A DNA stretch of 64,000 bases from J095 sp964517605 (GTDB taxonomy: Bacteria > Chloroflexota > Anaerolineae > 4572-78 > J111), in the NCBI GenBank assembly GCA_964517605.1, contig CAZFCE010000017.1, positions 55,733-119,732 on the forward strand. The letters run 5' to 3'. The notes under the pieces were generated by a model that did no database searches, had not been told where the DNA came from, and was given only the letters and a program-made list of their open reading frames with translations. Positions 26,162 through 34,886 of this stretch are shown piece after piece; the stretch's first letter is position 1; the number at the start of each line of letters is the position of its first letter. The position numbers and the translations under genes are program-made.

Positions 26162-26263
26162 GAGTTTGGTTATCTCCAGAAATTGAATTTATTGTTGGAT
26201 TTTATGGGATAAAATGCAAAATGAGCATAACAAACTTGCCTCAAGTTGACAAGTTTGCGGCCA

Positions 26264-26294
26264 ACAAAAAAGCCGGGGCTTTGCCGCCGGCCTT
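26264..26294 (-). terminator. Terminator after the LPDWL-repeat gene
   Basis: On the minus strand GCCGG (26291-26287) pairs with CCGGC (26276-26272), with an inner GGC/GCC pair and an AAA loop, then a run of T residues. It separates the LPDWL gene from ndk. Confidence 0.75.
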
Positions 26295-26322
26295 TTGATT
26301 GTAAAAATAGCAACCCAAATTA

Positions 26323-28809
26323 TCAGGCTGATAACTTTTCTAACGCTTTGCGGTAGGCATCCAACGCGCCTTGCAAGCGACCATCCTTCATCATGGCATC
26401 GCCCATAATCTGGTACAACATATAATTGGATGGATACGAGCGAATGGTCAACTCCATGTCGTCAATCACGGTATCGAGGTGCGCCCCCCGCGCAACCAGG
26501 CTGTTGTACACCCGCACGGCTTCGGTGAGCTGGCCGTTGTCGCGGGCGGCGCGAGCCAGCTTGAGCCGCTCATCGGGGCTTTCGGGCAGGTCGTCCTCGC
26601 GCCGTTCAGGCTCAACAAGCCGCGCTGGCGGAGCCACCACCTGCGCCCTGGCCACCGGTTGAGGTTCTGGCACCGGCGCAAGCGGAGCAACCGGTGCTAC
26701 TGCCGCCACCACCGGCACCGGCTGAACCGGCGGCAACACCGGAACGGCAACGGGTTCGTCGCTGCTCTCGCGCAGTTTTCTCAGCCAATCGGGCATAGCC
26801 GCACCGGGCGCAACCTTTTCAATCACCGGGGCTTTGGGCGGCGGAGCGACCGGCGCTACCGGCGCTTCAACAACGGCGGGAACGGCAGGCGCAACCTCCG
26901 GTTGAACTGCCGCCGCTACCGGTTCCGGCTCGGCCACTTCTTCAAATTCCGGTTCGGTTTCGGCTTCGGTTTCAACGGCCCGCAACCAATCGGGGAGTTC
27001 TTCTTCAACAACGGCCACTTCCTCGGCTTCAGCTTCGGGTTGAGGCGCAACGGGCGCGGGTTCAGCTTTGGCTTCGGCAACGTCGGCTTTGGCCTGCACC
27101 TGTTTGAGCCAATCGGGCAGCCCTTCTTCGTCGTCTTCCTCGGCCAAAAATTCCGCTTCTTCGGCGGTGGGTTCGGGGGTTTCAAATTCTTCTTCGATGG
27201 AAACTTCGTTTAACCAGTCGGGTAGCTGCGTATCCAGGTCTTCATCGCCCAGGTTATCGGCTTCAAATTCGGCCACAGATTCCCCGGCAAACAAATCATC
27301 TTCGGTTTCAACCTGCGCTTCTTGCAGCCAATCGGGTAGCTCATCCTGCTCAATCATATCATCGGTAGCGGCAGCCTCGGGGGCTTCGGCTTCAAACTCA
27401 AACTCCTCGTCGGCGGCCTCAACTTCTTTGAGCCAACCGGGCAAATCCTCTTCATCGGCGGCGATGGGTTTTGGTTCTTCTTCGGCATCGCGCAGCCAAT
27501 CCGGCAAATCGTCGGCCACCACCATGCGGTCATCCTCGGTGGATTCCAACACCGGCTCGGCAAATTCCACTTCTTCTTCCTCTTCGTCTTCTTGCAGCCA
27601 ATCCGGCAAATCCTCGTCAACCACCATGCCGTCACCTTTTTCCAGCGCTGTCAGGTTTAAGGCCGGCGCAGGTATAGAAATTTCCTCTTCCACATCGCGC
27701 AGCCAATCCGGCAAATCCTCGTCGGCAGATTCAAGATCGTCTTCCAGCAGTTCAGCCACCGGCGAAGGCGCGGTGGAGACTTCTTCTTCCACATCGCGCA
27801 GCCAATCCGGCAACTGTTCCTCAACCACCATTTTATCATCTTCGGTGCCGGCGGCAACCACCGGTTTGGCCGGTTTTTCTTCCGTTTCCATATCGCGCAG
27901 CCAATCCGGCAAATCTTCTTCCACAATTATGCCGTCGTCGGATTCTTCAATAACTGGCAGTAATTCTTCCTCTTCTTCGTCCGGCATTTGTTGCAGCCAG
28001 TCCGGCAAATCCGTATCCAAGAAAGATTCCTCATCCAACCCGGCCACCGGTTCGGGAATTTCCGGCTCTTCGTTGGCCACATCCTTCAACCAATCGGGCA
28101 AATCGGCATTAGACGCGGATTCTTCCTCTGGAACGATTGGCTTGGGCGCAGGAGCCGATTTGGCTTTGGGCTTGGGAGCGGGCGGCGGCGGGGCCGGTTG
28201 TTCCAGGGGTTCCGCGCCAACGCGCTTGCGAATCATGGCCTCATCCGAGGTGGAAATCATCCAGTCACGGGCCGACATGCCCTCGGAGCCGGTGGGCCGG
28301 TCTTCTGACACCGCCTTCAAATCAATGCCTTCTTCGGCCAGCAGCCGCTCAATGTCCGACATACCGGCAAACGGGTCTTCTTCGGCCTCTTCCTCTTCTT
28401 CTTCAAACTCGTCTTCATCCTCTAATGGCCCCGAACCAACGCGCTTGCGAATCATCTCGTCATCCGAGGTGGCAATCATCCAGTCACGGGCCGACATGCC
28501 CTCGGAACCGGTAGGCCGATCCTCCGACACCGACTTCAAATCAATACCTTCTTCGGCCAGCAATCGTTCCAAATCAGACATGCCCGAAGTATCCGCCGCC
28601 GGTTTGGGGGCCGGAGCCGGTTGATCTTTACCCGGAGTTTTACCCGCCTGAATATTTTTTAGCCAGGATGGAGTATTTTCTGCCGTAAGCGATGGCTTGC
28701 TGCTGGAAGATGTAGCCAGTTTCATCCAGTCGGGCGTGGGGCCATCTACAGGAGACTCAATCTCGTCTTCAAAGGAGTCATCTTCCTGAGGTTTATTTAC
28801 ATTACTCAT
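26323..28809 (-). CDS. Acidic scaffold-like protein with about 13 LPDWL motifs and C-terminal TPR-like region
   Basis: The protein has about 828 residues; the ATG at 28809 is used, and one at 28815 is equally possible. The N terminus carries related motifs TPDWMK and TPSWLK. Two near-identical blocks of about 55 residues follow (MSDLERLLAEEGIDLK, then SEGMSARDWM and MIRKRVG). Then come about 13 copies of a short motif, usually [DE]LPDWL followed by an acidic stretch, spaced 25-50 residues apart. Between them the sequence is very acidic and looks disordered. A proline/valine-rich linker leads to a C-terminal TPR-like helical region (about 740-828). There is no signal peptide or membrane helix. 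It looks like a cytoplasmic multivalent scaffold, but its function and partner are unknown. A terminator follows. Confidence 0.85.
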   Translation of the reverse strand: MSNVNKPQEDDSFEDEIESPVDGPTPDWMKLATSSSSKPSLTAENTPSWLKNIQAGKTPGKDQPAPAPKPAADTSGMSDLERLLAEEGIDLKSVSEDRPTGSEGMSARDWMIATSDDEMIRKRVGSGPLEDEDEFEEEEEEAEEDPFAGMSDIERLLAEEGIDLKAVSEDRPTGSEGMSARDWMISTSDEAMIRKRVGAEPLEQPAPPPPAPKPKAKSAPAPKPIVPEEESASNADLPDWLKDVANEEPEIPEPVAGLDEESFLDTDLPDWLQQMPDEEEEELLPVIEESDDGIIVEEDLPDWLRDMETEEKPAKPVVAAGTEDDKMVVEEQLPDWLRDVEEEVSTAPSPVAELLEDDLESADEDLPDWLRDVEEEISIPAPALNLTALEKGDGMVVDEDLPDWLQEDEEEEEVEFAEPVLESTEDDRMVVADDLPDWLRDAEEEPKPIAADEEDLPGWLKEVEAADEEFEFEAEAPEAAATDDMIEQDELPDWLQEAQVETEDDLFAGESVAEFEADNLGDEDLDTQLPDWLNEVSIEEEFETPEPTAEEAEFLAEEDDEEGLPDWLKQVQAKADVAEAKAEPAPVAPQPEAEAEEVAVVEEELPDWLRAVETEAETEPEFEEVAEPEPVAAAVQPEVAPAVPAVVEAPVAPVAPPPKAPVIEKVAPGAAMPDWLRKLRESSDEPVAVPVLPPVQPVPVVAAVAPVAPLAPVPEPQPVARAQVVAPPARLVEPERREDDLPESPDERLKLARAARDNGQLTEAVRVYNSLVARGAHLDTVIDDMELTIRSYPSNYMLYQIMGDAMMKDGRLQGALDAYRKALEKLSA
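26780..28740 (-). repeat. Diverged tandem array encoding LPDWL motifs
   Basis: The minus strand repeats a short core encoding LPDWL (seen on the plus strand as CAGCCAATCGGGCAA or CAGCCAATCCGGCAA) about 13 times. Two longer direct repeats near 28205-28370 and 28430-28600 encode the SARDWM block. Confidence 0.85.
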
Positions 28810-29102
28810 AAGCATTCACTCACACTTGAAATTTTTTGCCGCCATCACACCGGCAGCAGTTAGGTTATTTTCTTTGGGATGACCGGATAAAGGTAGCCTC
28901 TGGCGGCAAACGCCAGATAAGGGAAAGGCAAACACAACTCACCAATAATTTATTATGCAATGTTTTAACCGAAAAGTCAACGCATCCTATTTAATTGAAC
29001 ATAACTAAAAGTCAACCGGATTTTGGCCGCAAACCGTTGCCAAATTGCCGGCTTAATGGTAAAGTAACAGTTTATGTTTTAATTTTTTAACGGTAAAAAG
29101 TG

Positions 29103-31997
29103 ATGCAAAAAAATCTAATTATTCGTGGCGCGCGCGTTCACAATTTAAAAGACATCACCCTAGAAATTCCCCGCGATAAACTGGTGGTGATCACCGGGTT
29201 ATCGGGCAGCGGCAAAAGCAGCCTGGCGTTTGACACCATCTACGCCGAGGGGCAACGCCGGTATGTGGAAAGCCTGTCGGCGTATGCTCGCCAGTTTTTG
29301 GGGCAAATGGACAAACCCGATGTTGACCAGATTGAGGGCCTTAGCCCGGCCATTTCAATTGACCAAAAAGGGGCCAGCCACAACCCGCGCTCAACGGTGG
29401 GCACCGTTACCGAAATTCACGATTATTTGCGGCTGCTGTTTGCCCGGATTGGCATGCCCCACTGCCCCAACTGTGGCCGCGAAGTTAACGTGCAAACCAG
29501 CCAGCAAATCATTGAGGCGATTTTGGGCAAACCCGCCGGCAGCCGGGTGATGATTTTGGCCCCGCTGGTACGCGACCGCAAAGGCGAGCATAAAGCCGTG
29601 TTTGAGGATATTCGCAAAGCCGGATTTGTGCGGGTGCGCGTTGACGGCCAGATTTTTGAACTGGATGAAGAGTTCAAACTGGAGCCGTTCCGGTTGCACA
29701 CCATCGAAGCGGTGGTTGACCGGCTGGTGATTCGGCGGGAGGACGATGCCGCCGAGGCGGAAGATTCCGCCCGGCTGGCTGATTCGGTGGAAACGGCGCT
29801 CAAACTGGGCGGCGGCACGCTGATTGTGCACGATGTCACTGACCGGGACAAGCCGTGGGACAAGTTGTTCAGCGAGCAGTTTGCCTGCCTGCACTGCGGC
29901 ACCAACCTGCCAGAGATTGAGCCGCGCACTTTTAGCTTTAACAGCCCGCACGGGGCCTGCCCCGCCTGCGATGGCCTGGGCGCGCGCACCGAAATTGACC
30001 CCGACCTGGTGCTGCACCCTGACCGAACCCTGGCCACCGGCGCAATCCGGCCCTGGAACAAGCACGTTCGCGCTCATCCGTCCGGTTACTACGCGCAACT
30101 CATCACATCGGTAGCCAATTATTACCAGTTGCCGCTGGATAAACCGTTATCGGAGTTTAGTCCCAAACAGCTTGATATTATCCTGTATGGCGGCAAACCC
30201 GATGACAAAATCACGCTCAGTTACAAAAACGCCACCGGCGAAGCCCGCAGCTACCAGGCCCCCTTCGAAGGCATCATCCCCAATTTGCAGCGTCGCTTCA
30301 AAGAAAACAATACCGCCGACCAGTATGATGACATAGAAAAGTACATGTCAACCCGCACCTGCCCGGCCTGCGCAGGCCAGCGGCTCCGCCCCGAAGCGCT
30401 GGCCGTAACCATTGAAGGCATGTCCATTCACCAGGTGAGCAACCTGGCTGTGAACCAGGCGCTGGGCTGGTTTAACAACCTGGGCCAAAACGGAACCGAA
30501 TTTACCGCACGGCAGCGGCTCATCTCGGCTCCCATCCTTAAAGAAATCACGGCCCGGCTAAAATTTATGAGCGACGTGGGGCTAAACTACCTCACCCTCA
30601 GCCGGGCGGCGGCCACGTTATCGGGCGGCGAATCGCAGCGCATCCGGCTGGCCACCCAAATCGGCTCGCAGTTGATGGGCTGTTTGTACATTCTGGATGA
30701 ACCCAGCATTGGCCTGCACCAGCACGATAACCAACGCCTGATTGAAACGCTGGAAGGGCTGCGCAACCTGGGCAACACGGTGCTGGTGGTTGAACACGAC
30801 GAGGACACCATGCGCTGCGCCGACTGGATTGTGGATATGGGGCCGGGCGCGGGCAAACACGGCGGCGAGGTGGTGTGGTCGGCGGCGCGGGAGCAATTTC
30901 TGGCCGAAAGCCCGTCGCTCACGGCGCAATACCTGCGCGGCGACAAACAGATTGCCGTACCCCCGGCGCGGCGGCATGGTAACGGCAAAGAGATTGTGGT
31001 GCGCGGCGCTAAAGAGAACAACCTCAAAAACATTGATGCGGCTTTTCCGCTGGGCAAATTTATCTGCGTAACCGGCGTGAGCGGCAGCGGCAAAAGCAGC
31101 CTGGTGATTGACATTTTGCACAAAAAGCTCGATCAACTTTTGTACCGGGCCACGGCCAAACCCGGCAAACACGACCATCTGGATGGCGTGGAACATGTGG
31201 ATAAAGTGATTGATATTGACCAGGACCCGATTGGCCGCACCCCGCGCAGCAATCCGGCTACGTACATCAACCTGTTTTCGCCGTTGCGGGAGTTGTATGC
31301 CAGCCTGCCCGAAAGCAAACTGCGCGGTTACAAAGCGGGCCGGTTTAGTTTTAACGTCAAAGGTGGTCGCTGCGAGGCATGCCAGGGTGATGGCATCATC
31401 AAAATTGAAATGCAGTTTTTGCCCGACGTGTATGTTCCGTGCGAAATTTGCCACGGCAAACGCTACAACCGCGAAACGCTGCAAGTTAAATACAAGGGCA
31501 AAAACATTTCCGAGGTGCTTGACCTGACGGTGGACGAGGGGCTGGAGTTTTTCTCCAATATTCCGTCAATTCGCAACAAGCTGGAAACGCTGCACGCGGT
31601 GGGGTTGGGGTACGTAACGCTGGGCCAGCCGGCCACCACCCTTTCCGGCGGCGAGGCGCAGCGGATTAAACTGTCCAAGGAGTTGAGCCGGCGATCCACC
31701 GGCAAAACTTTGTATATTCTGGATGAGCCAACCACGGGGCTGCACTTTGCCGATGTGGAACGGCTGCTGGTGGTGCTGAACCGCCTGGTGGATGGGGGCA
31801 ACACGGTGGTGGTGATTGAGCATAATCTGGACGTGATTAAATGCGCCGACTGGATTATTGATATTGGGCCGGAAGGCGGGCAACAGGGCGGGCAGGTGGT
31901 GGCGGTTGGCACCCCGGAACAGGTAGCCGCCAACCCCGGCAGCTACACCGGCCAGTGGTTGCGGCGCATGCTGCAACCGGCACAGGCCGCTCGTTAA
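29103..31997 (+). CDS. uvrA: Excinuclease ABC subunit A
   Basis: UvrA is the ATP-binding damage-recognition subunit of nucleotide excision repair and loads UvrB. The ATG at 29103 gives 964 residues, a normal length; a GTG at 29100 is one codon upstream. Two ABC modules are present: Walker A GLSGSGKSS near 31-39 and GVSGSGKSS near 660-668, with signature loops LSGGESQRI and LSGGEAQRI. Zinc-finger cysteines are visible in CPNCG, CPACDGLG, CPACAGQRL and CEACQGDG with CEICHGKRYN. It is a single-gene unit that converges on the sortase-fold gene with 11 bases between stops. Confidence 0.98.
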   Translation: MQKNLIIRGARVHNLKDITLEIPRDKLVVITGLSGSGKSSLAFDTIYAEGQRRYVESLSAYARQFLGQMDKPDVDQIEGLSPAISIDQKGASHNPRSTVGTVTEIHDYLRLLFARIGMPHCPNCGREVNVQTSQQIIEAILGKPAGSRVMILAPLVRDRKGEHKAVFEDIRKAGFVRVRVDGQIFELDEEFKLEPFRLHTIEAVVDRLVIRREDDAAEAEDSARLADSVETALKLGGGTLIVHDVTDRDKPWDKLFSEQFACLHCGTNLPEIEPRTFSFNSPHGACPACDGLGARTEIDPDLVLHPDRTLATGAIRPWNKHVRAHPSGYYAQLITSVANYYQLPLDKPLSEFSPKQLDIILYGGKPDDKITLSYKNATGEARSYQAPFEGIIPNLQRRFKENNTADQYDDIEKYMSTRTCPACAGQRLRPEALAVTIEGMSIHQVSNLAVNQALGWFNNLGQNGTEFTARQRLISAPILKEITARLKFMSDVGLNYLTLSRAAATLSGGESQRIRLATQIGSQLMGCLYILDEPSIGLHQHDNQRLIETLEGLRNLGNTVLVVEHDEDTMRCADWIVDMGPGAGKHGGEVVWSAAREQFLAESPSLTAQYLRGDKQIAVPPARRHGNGKEIVVRGAKENNLKNIDAAFPLGKFICVTGVSGSGKSSLVIDILHKKLDQLLYRATAKPGKHDHLDGVEHVDKVIDIDQDPIGRTPRSNPATYINLFSPLRELYASLPESKLRGYKAGRFSFNVKGGRCEACQGDGIIKIEMQFLPDVYVPCEICHGKRYNRETLQVKYKGKNISEVLDLTVDEGLEFFSNIPSIRNKLETLHAVGLGYVTLGQPATTLSGGEAQRIKLSKELSRRSTGKTLYILDEPTTGLHFADVERLLVVLNRLVDGGNTVVVIEHNLDVIKCADWIIDIGPEGGQQGGQVVAVGTPEQVAANPGSYTGQWLRRMLQPAQAAR

Positions 31998-32008
31998 CCC
32001 GCCCGACG

Positions 32009-33763
32009 TTATGGAGCCACCGGGCGGGCAATCACCACGACCCGGTGCGTGTTGGCCTGGTAAGGCCAGCCCGTTACCAGGGTGAGGCGTTCTTCGGGCA
32101 TCTGGCCAATCCAGCGGGCATTCTGCTGGCGCACGGCTTCGGGTTCGCCCTGGTCTTTGAGGATTAACTTATCGGCTACCCGATAACGATGGGGTGTTTC
32201 GCCGGTGTAAAGCGTAATTTCGTCACCCTGGCTCAAATCAACAATGTGCCTGAACACCTCGCCCTGGGTGTTGTGGTAGCCGGATAAGACAATATTGCCG
32301 CGCTGGCCCGGCAATTTGGAATCCTTGTGCCAGCCGGCGGCCTCGTCGGGCAGCACCCACACTTTAACGGGTTTGCCATCGCGCTCAACCACCCGCCAAC
32401 CGGCCTCAACCACCGGCGCATCCAGCTTGATGCTGTCGGCCACAATCCGGGTGATAGGGCTGGGCAACGCCAGCGGGCTGGGCGCTTTGGAGAAAATCGC
32501 TGCCGGCTCCCCCAACGTGCTGGGCAGCGCGTCTGCCGGTTGATGGCCGTGCTGCTCTACTACCAGCGGGTCAACCGCCACAGGTTTGGCCGGGACGGGG
32601 ACGGGTTTGGCCACCACAATCAGCCGGTGGGTGTTTGAGTTGTACGGCCAGCACGAAACCAGCGTGAGGCGCTCTTCGTTGGTGGGACCAATCCATTTGG
32701 CGTTTTCCCGCTTAACTTCGGGCGGCTCGCCCTTTTCCTTGACAATGACTTTGTCTGTGACCACATAATAGGCGGCGGTGTTGCCCTGGTAAACAGTGAT
32801 CAGATCGTTAGCCTCCAGATTCACCAAATACCTGAACACCTGCCCCTTGATGTTATGATGCCCGGAGAAAACAATATTCCCCCCCTGGCCGGGTTTTTTT
32901 GAGTTTTTGTGCCACCCCGCCGCATAATCCGCTACCTGCCACACGCTCTTGATCACGCCATCGCTTTCCATTTTGCGCAGGCCGATGTCTTCTACCGGCG
33001 TATTTAAGCCGATGGCGGGTGCCACCAGCCGGGTAATCGGCGGCGAGTCGGGAACCGCCAGCGGAATGGCGGCGGGGTCGCTGGTATCAGGGCCGGGCAT
33101 TTCCACCTCGGCCACCAGCGGGTTATCGGCCAGCGATGGCGGGGTTTCGCCCGAAGCGGCAGCATCCGGGGAAGGAGACGAATCCGGGGCATAATTCTCC
33201 GAACGTGGCGGGGTGGTGCCTTCGGGCCAGGCCACCACAATCACTTTGTGGGTGCTGTTCACATACGGCCAATCGCTCACCAGGGTAAGCCGTTCCTCGT
33301 TGATGGGGCCAAACCAGCGCTCATTGGCCTGCTGCACGCTGTCCGGCTCATTTTTGTCCTTTAAAAATATTTTGTGGACAACCGTGTACGCAAAAGGCTG
33401 CTCATTCTGGTAAAGGGTGATGGTATCCCCCGGCTCCAGCTTTTCAATGTTGCGAAAAACCTCGCCGTTTTTGTTGCTGTACCCGGCCAAAACAATGTTG
33501 CCGCCCTGCCCCGGTAGCTTGGAATCGCTCCGCCAGCCCGCCGCGTTGTTGGGAACTTTCCACACCCGCTTCAAAATACCGTTTTGCGGCAGGGTTTGCC
33601 CATCCATTTTTACCACGGGGGCATCAAGGTTTATGCCGGCGGCCACAATTCGGGTGATGGCCGGCGGCGACTGCGCCGCGATGCCGGCGGCATCAAAATT
33701 TAGCCAAACGGCCCCCAACGCCACAAGAATCACCAATTTTAACCGCAATTTTCTAACATTCAT
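32009..33763 (-). CDS. Secreted triple sortase-fold protein with one catalytic domain
   Basis: The 584-residue protein has an N-terminal signal (about 8-30, ending AAQS) and three tandem sortase domains of about 160 residues (roughly 35-185, 235-390 and 430-584) joined by proline/serine/acid-rich linkers. Sortases are cysteine transpeptidases that attach proteins to the cell wall or to each other. Only domain 2 has the full triad: His302 in SGHHN, Cys371 in LVSCWPY and Arg380 in THRLIVVA. In domain 1 these are Tyr, Asp and Lys (AGYSN, LVSDWPY, THKVIVVA). In domain 3 they are Tyr, Gly and Arg (SGYHN, LVTGWPY, THRVVVIA). Domains 1 and 3 may bind substrates or the wall. It lies next to secreted and giant surface proteins. 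Confidence 0.9.
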   Translation of the reverse strand: MNVRKLRLKLVILVALGAVWLNFDAAGIAAQSPPAITRIVAAGINLDAPVVKMDGQTLPQNGILKRVWKVPNNAAGWRSDSKLPGQGGNIVLAGYSNKNGEVFRNIEKLEPGDTITLYQNEQPFAYTVVHKIFLKDKNEPDSVQQANERWFGPINEERLTLVSDWPYVNSTHKVIVVAWPEGTTPPRSENYAPDSSPSPDAAASGETPPSLADNPLVAEVEMPGPDTSDPAAIPLAVPDSPPITRLVAPAIGLNTPVEDIGLRKMESDGVIKSVWQVADYAAGWHKNSKKPGQGGNIVFSGHHNIKGQVFRYLVNLEANDLITVYQGNTAAYYVVTDKVIVKEKGEPPEVKRENAKWIGPTNEERLTLVSCWPYNSNTHRLIVVAKPVPVPAKPVAVDPLVVEQHGHQPADALPSTLGEPAAIFSKAPSPLALPSPITRIVADSIKLDAPVVEAGWRVVERDGKPVKVWVLPDEAAGWHKDSKLPGQRGNIVLSGYHNTQGEVFRHIVDLSQGDEITLYTGETPHRYRVADKLILKDQGEPEAVRQQNARWIGQMPEERLTLVTGWPYQANTHRVVVIARPVAP

Positions 33764-33845
33764 AGCAGGGAATGATAGTGATATGGCAATATTCTGTCAA
33801 AACAAATCAAGTCCATCAGGCATTTACCGGCGCGTTGAAAAAAAA

Positions 33846-33870
33846 AGAGCCGAGGAAATTCCTCGGCTCT
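33846..33870 (-). terminator. Terminator after the LysM-like secreted protein gene
   Basis: AGAGCCGAGG and CCTCGGCTCT flank a five-base loop, followed on the minus strand by nine T residues. Confidence 0.9.
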
Positions 33871-33892
33871 GGCGAACCTCAACAATCAAATT

Positions 33893-34735
33893 TCAGCTAA
33901 CCGGAATACACAGCCGGTAACCCGGTTTGATCGATTCCAGGCTGATGGTGTTGCGGTAGGTTTTGTCCTCTACCCGCAACAGGTTGGTGGCTTCGAGAAT
34001 GTGCGAATATTGCCCCATTGATCCATCGGTGGGCAGGTTTTCTTCGGGCACTACCAGAATGCTGCTGCACAACGGCACCGGCAACACCGGTTGAGCCATC
34101 AGCGGTGTGACCACATTTTGAGCATCCGACAGCGGCAGAATGGTTTGAGCGCCTGAAGCAAGGGCATAATTGTTGCCCAGATAATAACTATTATCCGGCA
34201 CATTGCCGCCGGCAGTGGGCAACTCAGGCGCAGTTGAAGTAGGCACCGGAGTTGCAGTTGCCACTGCGGTAATTGTAGCCACTACGGTGGGCAACGCGCC
34301 CGTAACAAACTGCATATCCACAATTGCCAGCCCGCCAGACGGCAGGTTAACATACTGCGGGCCTTGCACCGCCGAGCCTTCGCCATCCAAAACCAGCATC
34401 ACGGTGTAATCGCCCGCGCTCAACCCGGTGACGGAATACTTGCCATCGGAATCGGTGCGGACAATCGAGCCGTTGACGCTAACTTTAATGCCGCCGGCCG
34501 GTTGGCCGGTGGTGAGGTTGGTAACTACCCCCCGGATTTCGCCGGAGGCCGAACCGCCGCTACTACCGCCACCGCCGCCACTACTGCCACCCCCGGAGGG
34601 GCGACCAGGAGCGCCATCACCGGGACGGCCTTGAGCGTAAACTGTTGTGGCAGAAGCGGAATAAACAACCAGCAGCGCAATAGCCGCCAGGGTACTGATT
34701 ATCGCTAGGATTAGTCTAAACTTATTTAGTTTCAT
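33893..34735 (-). CDS. Secreted protein with carboxypeptidase-regulatory-like domain and LysM-like C terminus
   Basis: The 280-residue protein starts with a signal peptide (about 8-30, TLAAIALLVVYSASATTVYA) and a glycine/serine-rich linker with few other residues. A beta-sandwich of the carboxypeptidase-regulatory type follows (about 65-140: GEIRGVVTNLTTGQPAGGIKVSV, GKYSVTGLSAGDYTVML). After a threonine/proline-rich linker, the last 40 residues resemble a LysM module (ILEATNLLRVEDKTY, ending PGYRLCIPVS), which would bind peptidoglycan or another glycan. It lies between terminators, so it is its own transcript between the giant DUF11 gene and the sortase-fold gene. It could be a wall-bound partner of either. 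Confidence 0.85.
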   Translation of the reverse strand: MKLNKFRLILAIISTLAAIALLVVYSASATTVYAQGRPGDGAPGRPSGGGSSGGGGGSSGGSASGEIRGVVTNLTTGQPAGGIKVSVNGSIVRTDSDGKYSVTGLSAGDYTVMLVLDGEGSAVQGPQYVNLPSGGLAIVDMQFVTGALPTVVATITAVATATPVPTSTAPELPTAGGNVPDNSYYLGNNYALASGAQTILPLSDAQNVVTPLMAQPVLPVPLCSSILVVPEENLPTDGSMGQYSHILEATNLLRVEDKTYRNTISLESIKPGYRLCIPVS

Positions 34736-34837
34736 GCTCCCTCTCCAGTATCTATCAGCGTGCCATCATTGTACTATTTTTCTTGAATAGAAGTCAAGTA
34801 TTTGATGACGACCAACAGGGTATTGCTGAAACAAAGG

Positions 34838-34866
34838 GCTGTGGCGGAGAAATTCTCCGCCACAGC
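34838..34866 (-). terminator. Terminator after the giant DUF11 gene
   Basis: GCTGTGGCGGAGA and its complement TCTCCGCCACAGC form a 13-bp perfect stem around a three-base loop, followed on the minus strand by CCTTTGTTTC. It ends 20 bases past the giant gene's stop. Confidence 0.85.
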
Positions 34867-34886
34867 TTTATAGTGCCAAAAATTTA

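Noticed and set aside
27068..28624. A 518-codon serine-rich plus-strand frame opposite the LPDWL gene
   Set aside because: It is low-complexity, mirrors the acidic codons of the real gene and lacks a ribosome binding site.
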